Shown: piece by piece, positions 49,549 to 58,477 of the stretch
Layout: each line of letters opens with the position of its first letter
How positions within the stretch are numbered: position 1 is the stretch's first letter
Assembly (NCBI RefSeq): GCF_025979885.1
Contig: NZ_CP110139.1
Location: forward strand, 1,798,001 to 1,862,000
Origin: Hymenobacter sp. YIM 151500-1
GTDB taxonomy: Bacteria > Bacteroidota > Bacteroidia > Cytophagales > Hymenobacteraceae
Direction of reading: 5' to 3'
Length of the DNA stretch: 64,000 nucleotides
Notes under the pieces: generated by a model
Told to the model about the DNA's origin: nothing
Seen by the model: only the letters and a program-made list of their open reading frames with translations
Databases searched by the model: none
Translations under genes and position numbers: made by a program

Positions 49549-51036
49549 TTAAATGGAGTTGAGGAAGGAGAGCAGCGCGTCGCGCTCCTGCTTGCTCATT
49601 TCGGTTACAATCTTGCGGGAGTTGGCTCCTTCGCCGCCGTGCCACATAATGGCTTCCAGCACGTTGCGGGCGCGGCCGTCGTGCAGCAGGTTGGTGTGGC
49701 CGTGCACGGTTTGCTGCAAGCTCAGGCCCCACAGCGGGGCCGTGCGCCACTCGCGGCCCGTGGCCAGAAAGTCGGGGCGGTTGTCGGCCAGGTCCGGGCC
49801 CATGTCGTGCAGGAGCAGGTCGGTGAAGGGAGCAATCAGCTGGTTCGACACCTCGGGGCGGCCGGGCAGCGTACCCGTTCGCATGGCCGGCACGTGGCAA
49901 CTGGTGCACTCGGCCTTCACAAATAGCTGGGCACCCAGCTGCGCCTCGGGGCTGTTGTTGTTGCGGATAGCCGGCACGCCCATCGTCTGGGTAAACACGG
50001 TCAGGTCCTTCAGCTCCTGGTCACTCATGTTGGGCAGGCCCGAAACCGCCGTTTCGCCGGGCTCAATCGGAAATACGGTAGTGGTGATGCCCATGTCGCC
50101 GTTGGCGGCGCCGGCGTTTTGCTGGCGCAGGCTGGGCTGGTTGGCCTTCCAGCCAAAGCGCCCCAGGCGGGTCATGCCCAGCTCTTCGTCCCACACGCGG
50201 TTAGGCCGGCCCGATACACCGTTGTTGGTGTTGTTGCGGGCAAAGGCCAGAATCGTGGCTTCCGGCACGGCTTCCAGCAGGCCCAGGCCGGTTACCTGGG
50301 AACCCGTGCGGGGCGACACCAGCGTGCCGGCCGGCAGGTCGCGCGTGGTCTTCACGAAGGTGTAGGTGGGCCGGCGCAGGCTCACCGAGGTACCGTCTTT
50401 GAAGCGCAGGCTGGGCTGCTCGGTGTAGCGCACAATGAAGTTGCCTTCGTCGCTGGCGCCGCGCACATCATCCTGGGCGTCTACGCCTTCCACTACTTTC
50501 AGGGGCTGGATTTGGTCGCCGAAGCCGGGCACGGGCATTGGCTCACCGTGGGGGCCGGTGACGCCGGGCACGCTCACGCGGAACAGTAGCTGCGGCGTCA
50601 GCACGCCGGTGGTGGCATTCACGCGGGGCAGGCCGGCACGGCCGCCGCCCAGGTGGCAGCTTTCGCACCGTACGTTATTCCACAGCGGGGCTACTTCGTG
50701 CAGCGTGAACGTGCGCTGGAAAACCGCCTTGCCGTTCATGTGCTCCGTCAGGGCGGCGCCGGCCAGGTTGGCCGCCGGCTGAATCAAGCCGAGGCTGGTG
50801 AAGTTGCTGACGGTGGTGGCCCCCCCGGCGGCAGTGAACGTAGGAAATGCCGCTGCCCAGTCTATCTGGTCATCATCATCCTCGTCGTCATCCTCGTCAT
50901 CGTCGTCTTCATCATTAGCCGACATAGCTACCTTCAGCGGTTCCGGCTCCTCTAGCTCGGGTTTTTCGCAGGCAGTAACAGCGGTCAGAACAGCAACGCA
51001 ACCGGTAAGCTTCCAGAGAGTAGGGGTTTTCTTCAT
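49549..51036 (-). CDS. Di-heme oxidoreductase (DUF1111, thiol oxidoreductase-like) lipoprotein
   Basis: A 495-residue lipoprotein (lipobox TAC, Cys23) with two c-type heme motifs: CESCH (C124, C127, H128) and CTSCH (C377, C380, H381). The family blocks LGLLEAVPEATILAFA, RLGRFGWKANQPSL and the terminal HDGRARNVLEAIMWHGGEG identify the DUF1111/di-heme oxidoreductase family, related in fold to MauG-like peroxidases. It is probably periplasmic. Residues 42-56 form an acidic run (15 Asp/Glu of 15), likely a flexible or metal-binding linker. Family members often sit near iron-uptake genes, but not here. Confidence 0.92.
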   Translation of the reverse strand: MKKTPTLWKLTGCVAVLTAVTACEKPELEEPEPLKVAMSANDEDDDDEDDDEDDDDQIDWAAAFPTFTAAGGATTVSNFTSLGLIQPAANLAGAALTEHMNGKAVFQRTFTLHEVAPLWNNVRCESCHLGGGRAGLPRVNATTGVLTPQLLFRVSVPGVTGPHGEPMPVPGFGDQIQPLKVVEGVDAQDDVRGASDEGNFIVRYTEQPSLRFKDGTSVSLRRPTYTFVKTTRDLPAGTLVSPRTGSQVTGLGLLEAVPEATILAFARNNTNNGVSGRPNRVWDEELGMTRLGRFGWKANQPSLRQQNAGAANGDMGITTTVFPIEPGETAVSGLPNMSDQELKDLTVFTQTMGVPAIRNNNSPEAQLGAQLFVKAECTSCHVPAMRTGTLPGRPEVSNQLIAPFTDLLLHDMGPDLADNRPDFLATGREWRTAPLWGLSLQQTVHGHTNLLHDGRARNVLEAIMWHGGEGANSRKIVTEMSKQERDALLSFLNSI

Positions 51037-51396
51037 ACAAACGTGCTAGGGTAAAAGAAGAGCGAAAGAGAAGCACCTTATTATTCTATTGAAACAATAT
51101 TAGATAAATTATAAATGCGCTACCAACTATGTAAAACTAAACTTCCTGCTTACATCGAAAGACATCTATTGAACAAATCTGTCATCCAAGACCTGTTGCC
51201 CCTTGCCAGGCTTCACTGTTATCCAAGCGCGTCAAGTGCAATAAGACTGCTCTGCTTTTGCTCACGGTAATTACTGCCTACGAAGGCCGGGTAAATTTCT
51301 ACAAAGCAGCTGAGCGCGCAATTGGACAAAGCCAACAAATCCGACACTCATAAGGCCGGCCGCCTGCGCTACCAAAAGCCAAAATGTTGTAGCTTC
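51037..51396. other. Intergenic, AT-rich, no gene seen
   Basis: 360 bp upstream of the di-heme protein gene, AT-rich around 51070-51180. Probably holds its promoter; no clear motif is recognised. Confidence 0.4.
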
Positions 51397-51627
51397 TTAC
51401 ACGTAGTCACTCAGCCGCCGCACCAGCCATAGCACGGCGCTCAGCAACAAACTCACCAGCAGCATAGAGGCCAAGGGCGCGTAAAAACGAAAGCCCGGCC
51501 GCTCCACGCGAATGTCGCCGGGCAGGCGGCCAAACCAGCTGAACAGGCTGCCACCTCCCAGCCACAGAAAGGCCCCCAGCGCCACGAGCAGCAGCCCCAG
51601 CAGGACCAGTAGTTTTCCAGTTTGCAT
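51397..51627 (-). CDS. DUF2905 family small membrane protein
   Basis: A 76-residue protein with two hydrophobic segments (LLVLLGLLLVALGAFLWLG and FYAPLASMLLVSLLLSAVLWLV). The family signature between them is SLFSWFGRLPGDIRVERPGFRFYAP, the DUF2905 mark (GrLPGDi). Function unknown; found widely as a single small inner-membrane protein. Confidence 0.93.
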   Translation of the reverse strand: MQTGKLLVLLGLLLVALGAFLWLGGGSLFSWFGRLPGDIRVERPGFRFYAPLASMLLVSLLLSAVLWLVRRLSDYV

Positions 51628-52045
51628 GGCAGATTGAACGGCGACCGGCGCGAAATGATGCCTTCCGGAAAATGTTGCGCCTCCACGCTCAACCGCTGAA
51701 TGCCTGGGCTTGGCGGCCGAGAAGACACTTCATGCAGTTTTGCGCAAGGGGTAGGCTCCGGTCCGGCTGCTTTTTCCGCCGCCAGACCGGCGCGTGTACT
51801 GGCTACGAACCGGCTCTACCAGTAGCTCATTGCCGTTACAGCTCTGCCTGCCTCCCACATCCTGGAGCTCTGGTGTGACATGTCACCGAATCGGGAAGGA
51901 AGTGGCACCGGCTGCCTGCGTACATACCTGCCAATGTCTAAGTTAATCCGTTGTTTATAAGCACATTGAAGCCCCATTGACTTCACTCAGGCCCTCTGGC
52001 ATAGCTGTTGAAAATCGGCCTTACCCAACCTAACCCACCACAGTT
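51628..52045. other. Intergenic, nothing recognised
   Basis: 418 bp between divergent genes. Frames present look like chance. No repeat or promoter is recognised with confidence. Confidence 0.4.
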
Positions 52046-53962
52046 ATGAAACACAACTCCACCGCTTTTCTTGTTGCTGGCTACTTCCGGCAGGCGCCCA
52101 GCCGCCTGGTAGCTTGCGTCGTCCCGGCCGGCCAGCGCCGTGCCGTACAAGCCAGTGCCGGCCCAGGTCTCAGCAGCAGCTTCTGCCTGGTTGCCGGTGC
52201 CCGGCTCGGCTTGCTGCTGCTGCTGCTTACGCTCGTTGGGCTGGTTACGGCCTCGGCCCAGACCACTTTCCAAAACCCGGTTAAAAGTGACGCGGCCGAC
52301 CCCCACATGACGTATTATGAAGGGCATTACTACCTGACTTACACCCGCGGCAACAGGATTGCGGTTTCCAAGGCCCGGAGCGTGGCGGGGCTGGCTACGG
52401 CTCCCGAAACCACCGTGTGGACTGACAACACCCCAGGCCGGTGCTGCAACATATGGGCCCCCGAGCTGCATTTGCTTAATGGCCCCAATGGCCGGCGCTG
52501 GTACATCTATTACACGGCCGACGGCAACGACGGCAATTACCATCAGCACCGGATGCACGTGCTGGAAAGCAGCGGTACCGATCCGCTAGGCCCCTACCAG
52601 TACAAAAACCGGCTGTACGACCCCAATGCCGACGACTTTGCCATCGACGGCACGGTGTTTACCAAGGATGGCACCCTGTATTACGTATGGTCGGGCGGGT
52701 GCTGCACCAGCGACCATATCTACCTTGCCCGGATGAGCAACCCCTGGACGCTGGGCAGCCAGCGGGTGGAGCTGGCTGCTGTGGCCTACGACTGGGAGCG
52801 TCACTGGGGGGCCGTTGTGGAGGCCCCGGCGGTTATACAGCGCAATAGCAAAACCTTTATCACGTACTCGGGCAGCCCGTGCTGGTCGCCGAACTACACG
52901 CTGGGCCTGATGACCAACACCAACGGAAATATACTGGACCCCGGCTCCTGGGCGCGGTCGAGCACGCCGGTCTTTGGGCGCTCGGACCGCAACGGGGTGT
53001 ACGGGCCGGGGCACAACGGCTTCTTTAAGTCGCCGAATGGCGCCGAAGACTGGATAGTGTACCATGCCGTTGCCGACCCCAACGGCGCCTGCAACCCCAG
53101 CCGCACCGCCCGGGTGCAGCAAATAACCTGGCGGGCCGACAACACCCCTGTTTTTGGGGAGCCTGTCACAACCTCAGCGCTTCTACCCCTGCCGGCCGGC
53201 GACCCCGGCACTGCCAACGGCATCGTATCGGGTGGCACGTACAAGCTGACGCACAAGGGCACCAACCAGTGCCTGGACGCGGTAAACAACAACCGGGAGC
53301 CCGACGACGTGATTCAGTACACCGACAACGGCAACGACGCCCAGCGCTGGATTATCACGCTGGAAGCCGACGGCCACTACAAGCTGCGCCACAAGGGCAC
53401 CAGCCAGTGCCTCGACGTGCTGAACAACAGCCCGGAGCCCACCGACGTGGGGCAGTACTGGGACAACGGCAATGATGCCCAGCGCTGGCGCATCGACGAC
53501 GTGGGCGGCGGGTTCTACAAGCTGACGCACAAGGGCACCAACCAGTGCCTGGACGTGTACAACAACTATCCTGACCCCGGCACCAACGTTATCAAATACT
53601 ACGACAACGGCAACGACGCCCAGCGCTGGAAGCTGGAGCTGCTGGAGCTGCCGGCAGGAGCCGCCCGCCCGGCCCTGAGTACCGCTTCGGCAGCTGCTTC
53701 GGCAGCCAGCAGCCGGCAGCTGGTGGTTTCGCCCAATCCTGCCACGCAGCGCATCACGGTTAGCCTCCCGTTCAGGGCCGGCTCCCCGGCGGCCATCACC
53801 CTGCGCGACGTGCTGTCGAAGCGAATCATACAGCAGGAGCACCACTTGCCAACGGCCGCCGCGCCCCTGGAGCTGAACCTAAGCGGCGTGAAACCTGGCG
53901 TGTACCTGCTTCAGGTAGAGCACCTAGGCGTGCTAAGCAGCCAGAAAGTAGTGGTTCAGTAG
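52046..53962 (+). CDS. GH43-like glycoside hydrolase with ricin-type lectin and T9SS sorting domain
   Basis: A 638-residue secreted enzyme. After an unusually long N-terminus (hydrophobic helix at about 53-68, cleavage near TASAQ), a five-bladed GH43-type catalytic domain spans about 75-375. Asp85 in ADPHMTYY, Asp in FAIDGTVF and Glu in VVEAPAVIQ are the expected catalytic triad. Then come three ricin B-type repeats (GTYKLTHKGTNQCLDAVNN, GHYKLRHKGTSQCLDVLNN, GFYKLTHKGTNQCLDVYNN, each ending DNGNDAQRW), a sugar-binding module. The last 80 residues are a T9SS sorting domain (LVVSPNPATQRITVSL, VKPGVYLLQVE). Probably a plant-polysaccharide-acting arabinan/xylan enzyme released to the surface. Confidence 0.9.
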   Translation: MKHNSTAFLVAGYFRQAPSRLVACVVPAGQRRAVQASAGPGLSSSFCLVAGARLGLLLLLLTLVGLVTASAQTTFQNPVKSDAADPHMTYYEGHYYLTYTRGNRIAVSKARSVAGLATAPETTVWTDNTPGRCCNIWAPELHLLNGPNGRRWYIYYTADGNDGNYHQHRMHVLESSGTDPLGPYQYKNRLYDPNADDFAIDGTVFTKDGTLYYVWSGGCCTSDHIYLARMSNPWTLGSQRVELAAVAYDWERHWGAVVEAPAVIQRNSKTFITYSGSPCWSPNYTLGLMTNTNGNILDPGSWARSSTPVFGRSDRNGVYGPGHNGFFKSPNGAEDWIVYHAVADPNGACNPSRTARVQQITWRADNTPVFGEPVTTSALLPLPAGDPGTANGIVSGGTYKLTHKGTNQCLDAVNNNREPDDVIQYTDNGNDAQRWIITLEADGHYKLRHKGTSQCLDVLNNSPEPTDVGQYWDNGNDAQRWRIDDVGGGFYKLTHKGTNQCLDVYNNYPDPGTNVIKYYDNGNDAQRWKLELLELPAGAARPALSTASAAASAASSRQLVVSPNPATQRITVSLPFRAGSPAAITLRDVLSKRIIQQEHHLPTAAAPLELNLSGVKPGVYLLQVEHLGVLSSQKVVVQ

Positions 53963-53964
53963 TG

Positions 53965-54235
53965 CAGGAAATGAGGTGAACGGTAACGGGTGACAAGTGA
54001 CAGGTGACGAGGTGGTAAGCCGGTTAGCCCCAGCGGGGCGGCATATCAGTAGAAACCGCGGGTAATGATAGCTGAAAGCCCCAGCGGGGCGACACCAAGT
54101 TGTGCTGACATCAGGTGCCGCCCCGCTGGGGCTTTGCCGGTCTAGTGGGCAGACTGTACTACCGACATGCCGCCCCGCTGGGGCTACCCGGCACCTGTCA
54201 CCTGTTACCTGTTACCTCATTTCCTGCACTCATTC
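53965..54235. repeat. Nested repeat: family A (copy 2) inside GTGACAG/GTTACCT arrays
   Basis: Family A element at 54026-54185 (27-bp arms 54026-54052 / 54159-54185; inner pair 54077-54096 / 54114-54133). It is framed by ggtaacgggtgacaagtgacaggtgac on the left (about 53982-54008) and the inverse cacctgtcacctgttacctgttacctcatttcctgca on the right (54192-54228). The outermost words gtgcaggaaatgagg (53962-53976) and its complement are also inverted. A three-level palindrome. Confidence 0.85.
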
Positions 54236-55190
54236 ACCAGCCCTCACTTACGCGAATTTCTTCCAGCATTTTGTACACTCTGCTCAGCTCAGGAGTGCCT
54301 TGCAGGCCGTAGTCACGGATGCGCTTGACGCTGCCGTTGGCGTAGGTGATGGTAAGCGTGGCCGTTTGGTCGTCGGTCCACGGTACGTCATACGAGTCGC
54401 GCAGGGCCGGGAAGTTGGCGTAGTTGAGCAGTTGGGTGATGTCGTTGATGGTTTTTGGGGGCAGCGTGGCTTGCGCCTGGCCTTCGCGCCGGGTGAAGCG
54501 CAGGCCGGTGAAGTCGGCTTTTCGGCTGGTCACGTCAAGGGCCAGCTGGTACGCCGGGCAGGTGCCGAAGCAGCCGGTGGTTTCGTAGTGCAGGCGCGTG
54601 ATGCGGTAGTCGCGCGGGGCGGGGTTATAGTTTACAAAGGCGCCGAAGCGGTACACCAGCGTATCCGGCGGCAGCCAGCTGTTCTGGCTTCTTTCTCCGG
54701 TGGTGTCGGGCTGCTGCTCCCGGTGCAGCAGCACCGGCTGCCGGCCGAGCATAACTAGTCTGGTTTCCGAGCAGCGGGCAGTGCTTGTGCGGGTCAGAAA
54801 GGTAATCTGGGGTGGGGCCTGGCCGGCATTGATGAGGCCCAGGGTAACGGGCCGGTGCCACCGTCCAAACACCAGCAAATCAAGTTTGCCGTCCTGGTTG
54901 AAATCCTGCTTTACCCACGCCGGCTGGGTGGCCCCGTACGGGCGGTTGCCGCAGGCACGCCGGGCCCAAGTTAGAGAATCGTCAACGGCAAACTGACTAT
55001 CAAACGGCTTGAGGCTCCGCACCAGCGCCTCCACTTCCCGGTTGGTTTGCACAGTCTCGATGCGAAGCTGGGGCGGGAGGCCGGTAGCCGGCGCGGCGGT
55101 AGTGCCAGAGGAAGAAGGCAACGCAGCGCGGCGGGTGCACGCCAGCCCCGCACCGAGCAATAGAAGAAAAAGCAGCGTATGTGCCTGCAT
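54234..55190 (-). CDS. DUF6438-containing lipoprotein
   Basis: A 318-residue lipoprotein (MQAHTLLFLLLLGAGLAC, Cys18). The C-terminal domain begins ITRLHYETTGCFGTCPAYQLALD, the DUF6438 signature with its CxxxC pair, and continues to FPALRDSYDVPWTDDQTATLTITYANG. The N-terminal half has an EF-hand-like/VCBS element DFNQDGKLDLLVFG. Function of the family unknown. A nested palindrome starts at its stop. Confidence 0.85.
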   Translation of the reverse strand: MQAHTLLFLLLLGAGLACTRRAALPSSSGTTAAPATGLPPQLRIETVQTNREVEALVRSLKPFDSQFAVDDSLTWARRACGNRPYGATQPAWVKQDFNQDGKLDLLVFGRWHRPVTLGLINAGQAPPQITFLTRTSTARCSETRLVMLGRQPVLLHREQQPDTTGERSQNSWLPPDTLVYRFGAFVNYNPAPRDYRITRLHYETTGCFGTCPAYQLALDVTSRKADFTGLRFTRREGQAQATLPPKTINDITQLLNYANFPALRDSYDVPWTDDQTATLTITYANGSVKRIRDYGLQGTPELSRVYKMLEEIRVSEGW

Positions 55191-55204
55191 GTCAGTGGTA
55201 AGTG

Positions 55205-55435
55205 TTGAAGCTATTTAGGAAGTCAGTAGACCGTCCTGCTGAGCGCAGCCGGAGGCGAAGTCGAAGCATCTCTCCCGCTTCGTTGCAGTGCTATTGTCAT
55301 GCTGAGCTTGTCGAAGCATCTCTACCGCGGGCTAACTCAATCGTTCAACGAAGCGGGAGAGATGCTTCGGCAAGCGGACGCCAGATGAAGCATGATGTTC
55401 CGGTATGTTCTTTCGACTTCCATAAACCGCTTTAC
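55205..55435. repeat. Palindromic element, family B (long composite copy)
   Basis: About 230 bp. Left gaagctatttaggaagtcagtagaccgtcctgctgagcgcagccgg and right catgatgttccggtatgttctttcgacttcc match the outer arms of the copy at 47383 imperfectly. Two gaagcatctct words, one agagatgcttcgg and ggacgccagatgaagcatga are in the centre. The centre contains tcatgctgagcttgtcgaagc twice in related form. Composite of two family B units. Confidence 0.75.
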
Positions 55436-55469
55436 TATCTGCTGCTGATGCGCGCAGCCCGCGTCTCCC

Positions 55470-58037
55470 CTACCCTTTCCCGAACACCGGCTCAATCCGG
55501 CCCTCTGTTCCTACCTGCAACGCGGCTTCGTACCGCTCGCCGGTGCGGCTGGAAATGAAGCCGCGGATGACGCCGGTTTTTCCTTTGCGCAGGAGCTGCT
55601 GTAGCTGGGCGTCGGTGAGGGTTTTGCCGCCCCACTCAAAGGGCACCCGGAACTGGCAGTCCTCGCGGAAACGGGAGCAGCCCCAGGCACTTTTGCCGCG
55701 CAGCATCTGGCCCAACCGGCACACCGGGCACGGAATCTGGCCGGGGTCGGAGGGCGTGGTAGGCTTGCTTTCGGCGGCGCGCAGCAGCTCGGGCTGGTGC
55801 TGGGCATTGAGGCGGATGGCGGCGGCGAATTTCTGGCCGCCATCGTCCAGAAAGCCCTGCATCACCTGGGTGCGGCCTTTTTTCAGCAGGTCACTTACTT
55901 GCTTGTCGGTGAGCTTCTTGCCTTCTACCTCGGCGGGCAGGCGGAACAGGCAGCCCTCTTTCCAGCGGGAGCAGCCGAAGGCCGACTTGCCCCGCAGCAC
56001 GTGGCCGCTGCCGCAGGCCGGGCACGGGCCCAGGCCTTGCGTGGTTGAGTGGCTGTTGGTTTTTAATTGATGGGTATTGGTGCCAGTGGTGCCAAGCGTC
56101 GCGGCGGGTTTGCCGGGCCCTGCTACCGGTATTGCCGCCGAGGCCACCGTTACGGCCCGGCCCGAGCCGTCGTGCTTTACTTCCAGCACCATTTCGCGCA
56201 CCAGCTGCTTCAGCTCGCCCAAGAACTGCTCGGGGCTGAGCTGGCCGCCTTCAATCTGGCGCAGCTTCCGCTCCCACTGCCCCGTCAGCTCCGCCGACTT
56301 CAGCGTGGGGTTGCGAATGAGGCCAATCAGCTCGACGCCGGTGGGCGTGGGCACAATTTTTTTCTTGTCGCGGCGGATGTAGCCGCGCTTAAACAGCGTC
56401 TCGATAATGGCGGCGCGGGTGCTGGGGCGCCCGATGCCGTTTTCCTTCATGGCCTGGCGCAGCTCCTCGTCGTCCACGTTGCGGCCGGCGGTTTCCATGC
56501 CCCGCAGCAGCATGGCCTCCGAGTACTCGCGCGGGGGCTGGGTCATTTTGGCATCGAGGCGGGGCTTATGCGGGCCGCTTTCGCCTTTCTCGAAGCTGGG
56601 CAGCACGGTATTTACTACATCGTCTTCCTCTGGTTGTTGGTTGTTGGCTTTTGGTTGTTGGCTGGGGGCCTGCTGCTTCTCCGGGTCGCCGTACACCACG
56701 CGCCAGCCGGGGTTGAGGATCTGGCGGCCCCGCACCCGAAAGATGCGGCCGGCAGCCTCGGCCGTCACGGTCGTGTTCGAGACTTCACAATCGGGGTAAA
56801 ACGCGGCCAGGAAGCGTCGCACGATGATGTCGAACACGCTCTGCTCGGTGCCGTGCAGGCCGCCGACGCTGGCACCGGTGGGGATGATGGCGTGGTGGTC
56901 GGTGACTTTCTGGTTGTTGAACACCTTGGTGCTCTTGCGGATTTTGGCGGCCAGCAGCGGCGCCGTGAGGCCCGCATAGCCGCCCAGCCCGCGCAGGATG
57001 CCCGGAATCTTGGGGTATTGGTCGTCGGGCAGGAAGGTGGTGTCTACGCGCGGGTAGCTCACCACCTTCTTCTCGTAAAGGGCCTGCACCGTCTTCAGCG
57101 TGTCCTCGGCCGAGAGGCCCAGCTGGTTGTTGCACTGCACTTGCAGGGAAGTGAGGTCGAACAAGGCGGGCGGGGTTTCCAGGCCTTTCTTGATTTCGAC
57201 GCCCGTTACTGTGAGCGGCGCGTCTTTCACCTGGGCCAGGGCGGCGTCGGCTTCCTCCTGAGTCACGAAGTAGCCGCGGGCCTTCAGGCGGGCTTTTTCG
57301 TCGGGCTCATCGTCGTCGGCTTTGCCTTTCTTGGGCGGGGCCACGTGGCTGAACAGGGTGCCGCGGTACTCGGTGCGCAAGACCCAGTAGGGCTCGGGCC
57401 GGAAGTTCTGGATTTCGTGGTAGCGGTCCACGAGCAGGGCCAGCGTGGGCGTCTGCACCCGCCCGATGCTGAGCACCTGGCGCTGGCCGGGGGCATATTT
57501 GAGCGTGAACAGGCGCGTGGCGTTCAGACCCAGCAGCCAGTCGCCCACGGCCCGGCTTTTGCCGGCCTGGTAGAGCGTATCAAACTCCGAGCCCTCGCGC
57601 AGGTTCTGGAAGCCCTGGCGAATGGCTTCTTCCGTCAAAGACGAAATCCAGAGGCGCTTAATGGGCTTGCGGTACTTGGCTTCCAGCAGCACCCAGCGCT
57701 GAATCACCTCCCCTTCCTGCCCGGCGTCGCCGCAGTTGATGACTTCCTCGGCCGAGGCCAGCAGGTTTTTGATGACGTTGAACTGCCGCACCACGCCGTC
57801 GTCGCGGCGCATGAGCTTGATGCCGAACTGCTCGGGCAGCATGGGCAGGTCGTGGATGCTCCAGCGTTTCCACTCGGGGCGGTAGTCCTCGGGCTCCCGC
57901 AGCTGGCAGAAATGCCCAAACGTCCAGGTGACCTGGTAGCCGTTGCCCTCGAAGTAGCCGTCCATCTTGCGGGAGGCGCCCAGCACCTGGGCTATTTCGC
58001 GGGCCACGCTGGGCTTTTCGGCAATGCAAACCTTCAT
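55470..58037 (-). CDS. topB: DNA topoisomerase III
   Basis: An 855-residue type IA topoisomerase that decatenates and relaxes DNA during replication and recombination. The TOPRIM part has E7 in CIAEKPS and NCGDAGQEGE. The catalytic tyrosine is Y328 in VVSYPRVDT, the same position as in E. coli TopB. SIGRVQTPTLALLVDRY and the domain-III/IV blocks follow, for example REYSEAMLLRGME and NGIGRPSTRAAIIETLFKRGYI. The C-terminus carries two C4 zinc-finger-like modules (CPACGSGHVLRGKSAFGCSRWKEGC and CPVCRLGQMLRGKSAWGCSRFREDC). No mobilisation genes are near, so it is probably the chromosomal copy. Confidence 0.96.
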   Translation of the reverse strand: MKVCIAEKPSVAREIAQVLGASRKMDGYFEGNGYQVTWTFGHFCQLREPEDYRPEWKRWSIHDLPMLPEQFGIKLMRRDDGVVRQFNVIKNLLASAEEVINCGDAGQEGEVIQRWVLLEAKYRKPIKRLWISSLTEEAIRQGFQNLREGSEFDTLYQAGKSRAVGDWLLGLNATRLFTLKYAPGQRQVLSIGRVQTPTLALLVDRYHEIQNFRPEPYWVLRTEYRGTLFSHVAPPKKGKADDDEPDEKARLKARGYFVTQEEADAALAQVKDAPLTVTGVEIKKGLETPPALFDLTSLQVQCNNQLGLSAEDTLKTVQALYEKKVVSYPRVDTTFLPDDQYPKIPGILRGLGGYAGLTAPLLAAKIRKSTKVFNNQKVTDHHAIIPTGASVGGLHGTEQSVFDIIVRRFLAAFYPDCEVSNTTVTAEAAGRIFRVRGRQILNPGWRVVYGDPEKQQAPSQQPKANNQQPEEDDVVNTVLPSFEKGESGPHKPRLDAKMTQPPREYSEAMLLRGMETAGRNVDDEELRQAMKENGIGRPSTRAAIIETLFKRGYIRRDKKKIVPTPTGVELIGLIRNPTLKSAELTGQWERKLRQIEGGQLSPEQFLGELKQLVREMVLEVKHDGSGRAVTVASAAIPVAGPGKPAATLGTTGTNTHQLKTNSHSTTQGLGPCPACGSGHVLRGKSAFGCSRWKEGCLFRLPAEVEGKKLTDKQVSDLLKKGRTQVMQGFLDDGGQKFAAAIRLNAQHQPELLRAAESKPTTPSDPGQIPCPVCRLGQMLRGKSAWGCSRFREDCQFRVPFEWGGKTLTDAQLQQLLRKGKTGVIRGFISSRTGERYEAALQVGTEGRIEPVFGKG

Positions 58038-58477
58038 CGCAGATTGAGCGGATTAAGCAGATTACACGGATTTTAGTTTTCCGCGCGGTGGTGAATCAAC
58101 AAAGATAGGCCAGGAAAAGGTCGGGCAGGGAGAGGCGGCAACCTGATCTATGGCTGCTCTGACGGCGGCGCCTCTGTTTCCGAAGCTCAAGGGGCCGGCC
58201 TTTCTTTTTAAACCTGAGGCAACCCTTTCGGCGGCGGCGCCGAGTAGCCTGGGGCAGGCGCTCCGCTGCTTGGGCGCCGTGGGTAGTTGCTGGCCGCCTG
58301 CTTCCTCCTACTGGTTCACCCTCCTTCTCCTCTGCCACTGAAAACAGACCTCCTCCGCATTGCCCGCCCCGGTGGTGCAGGCCTGGCGTCAGGCCGTTGA
58401 CCTGCCCTGCTCACCACAACCTGAAAAGCAAGCTTGCTCACTCACTCTTTCCTCATCATCACTTCCCTCACTTCGGT
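58038..58477. other. Intergenic, no convincing gene
   Basis: 440 bp between divergent genes. A 63-codon frame at 58150-58341 has no homologous character. No strong promoter or repeat is seen. Confidence 0.4.

Noticed and set aside
55470..58037. topB as a sign of an integrative conjugative element
   Set aside because: No relaxase, Tra, integrase or attachment-site repeat is seen around it. Bacteroidota chromosomes commonly carry topB.
56067..58076. A very long open frame opposite topB (669 codons) and similar long frames opposite other genes (for example 1990-2910)
   Set aside because: High GC leaves few stop codons on the antisense strand. The topB and PhzF-family frames have full family motifs, and the opposite frames have none.
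58150..58341. 63-codon frame between topB and the M57-like gene
   Set aside because: No recognised domain or promoter; probably chance in GC-rich DNA.
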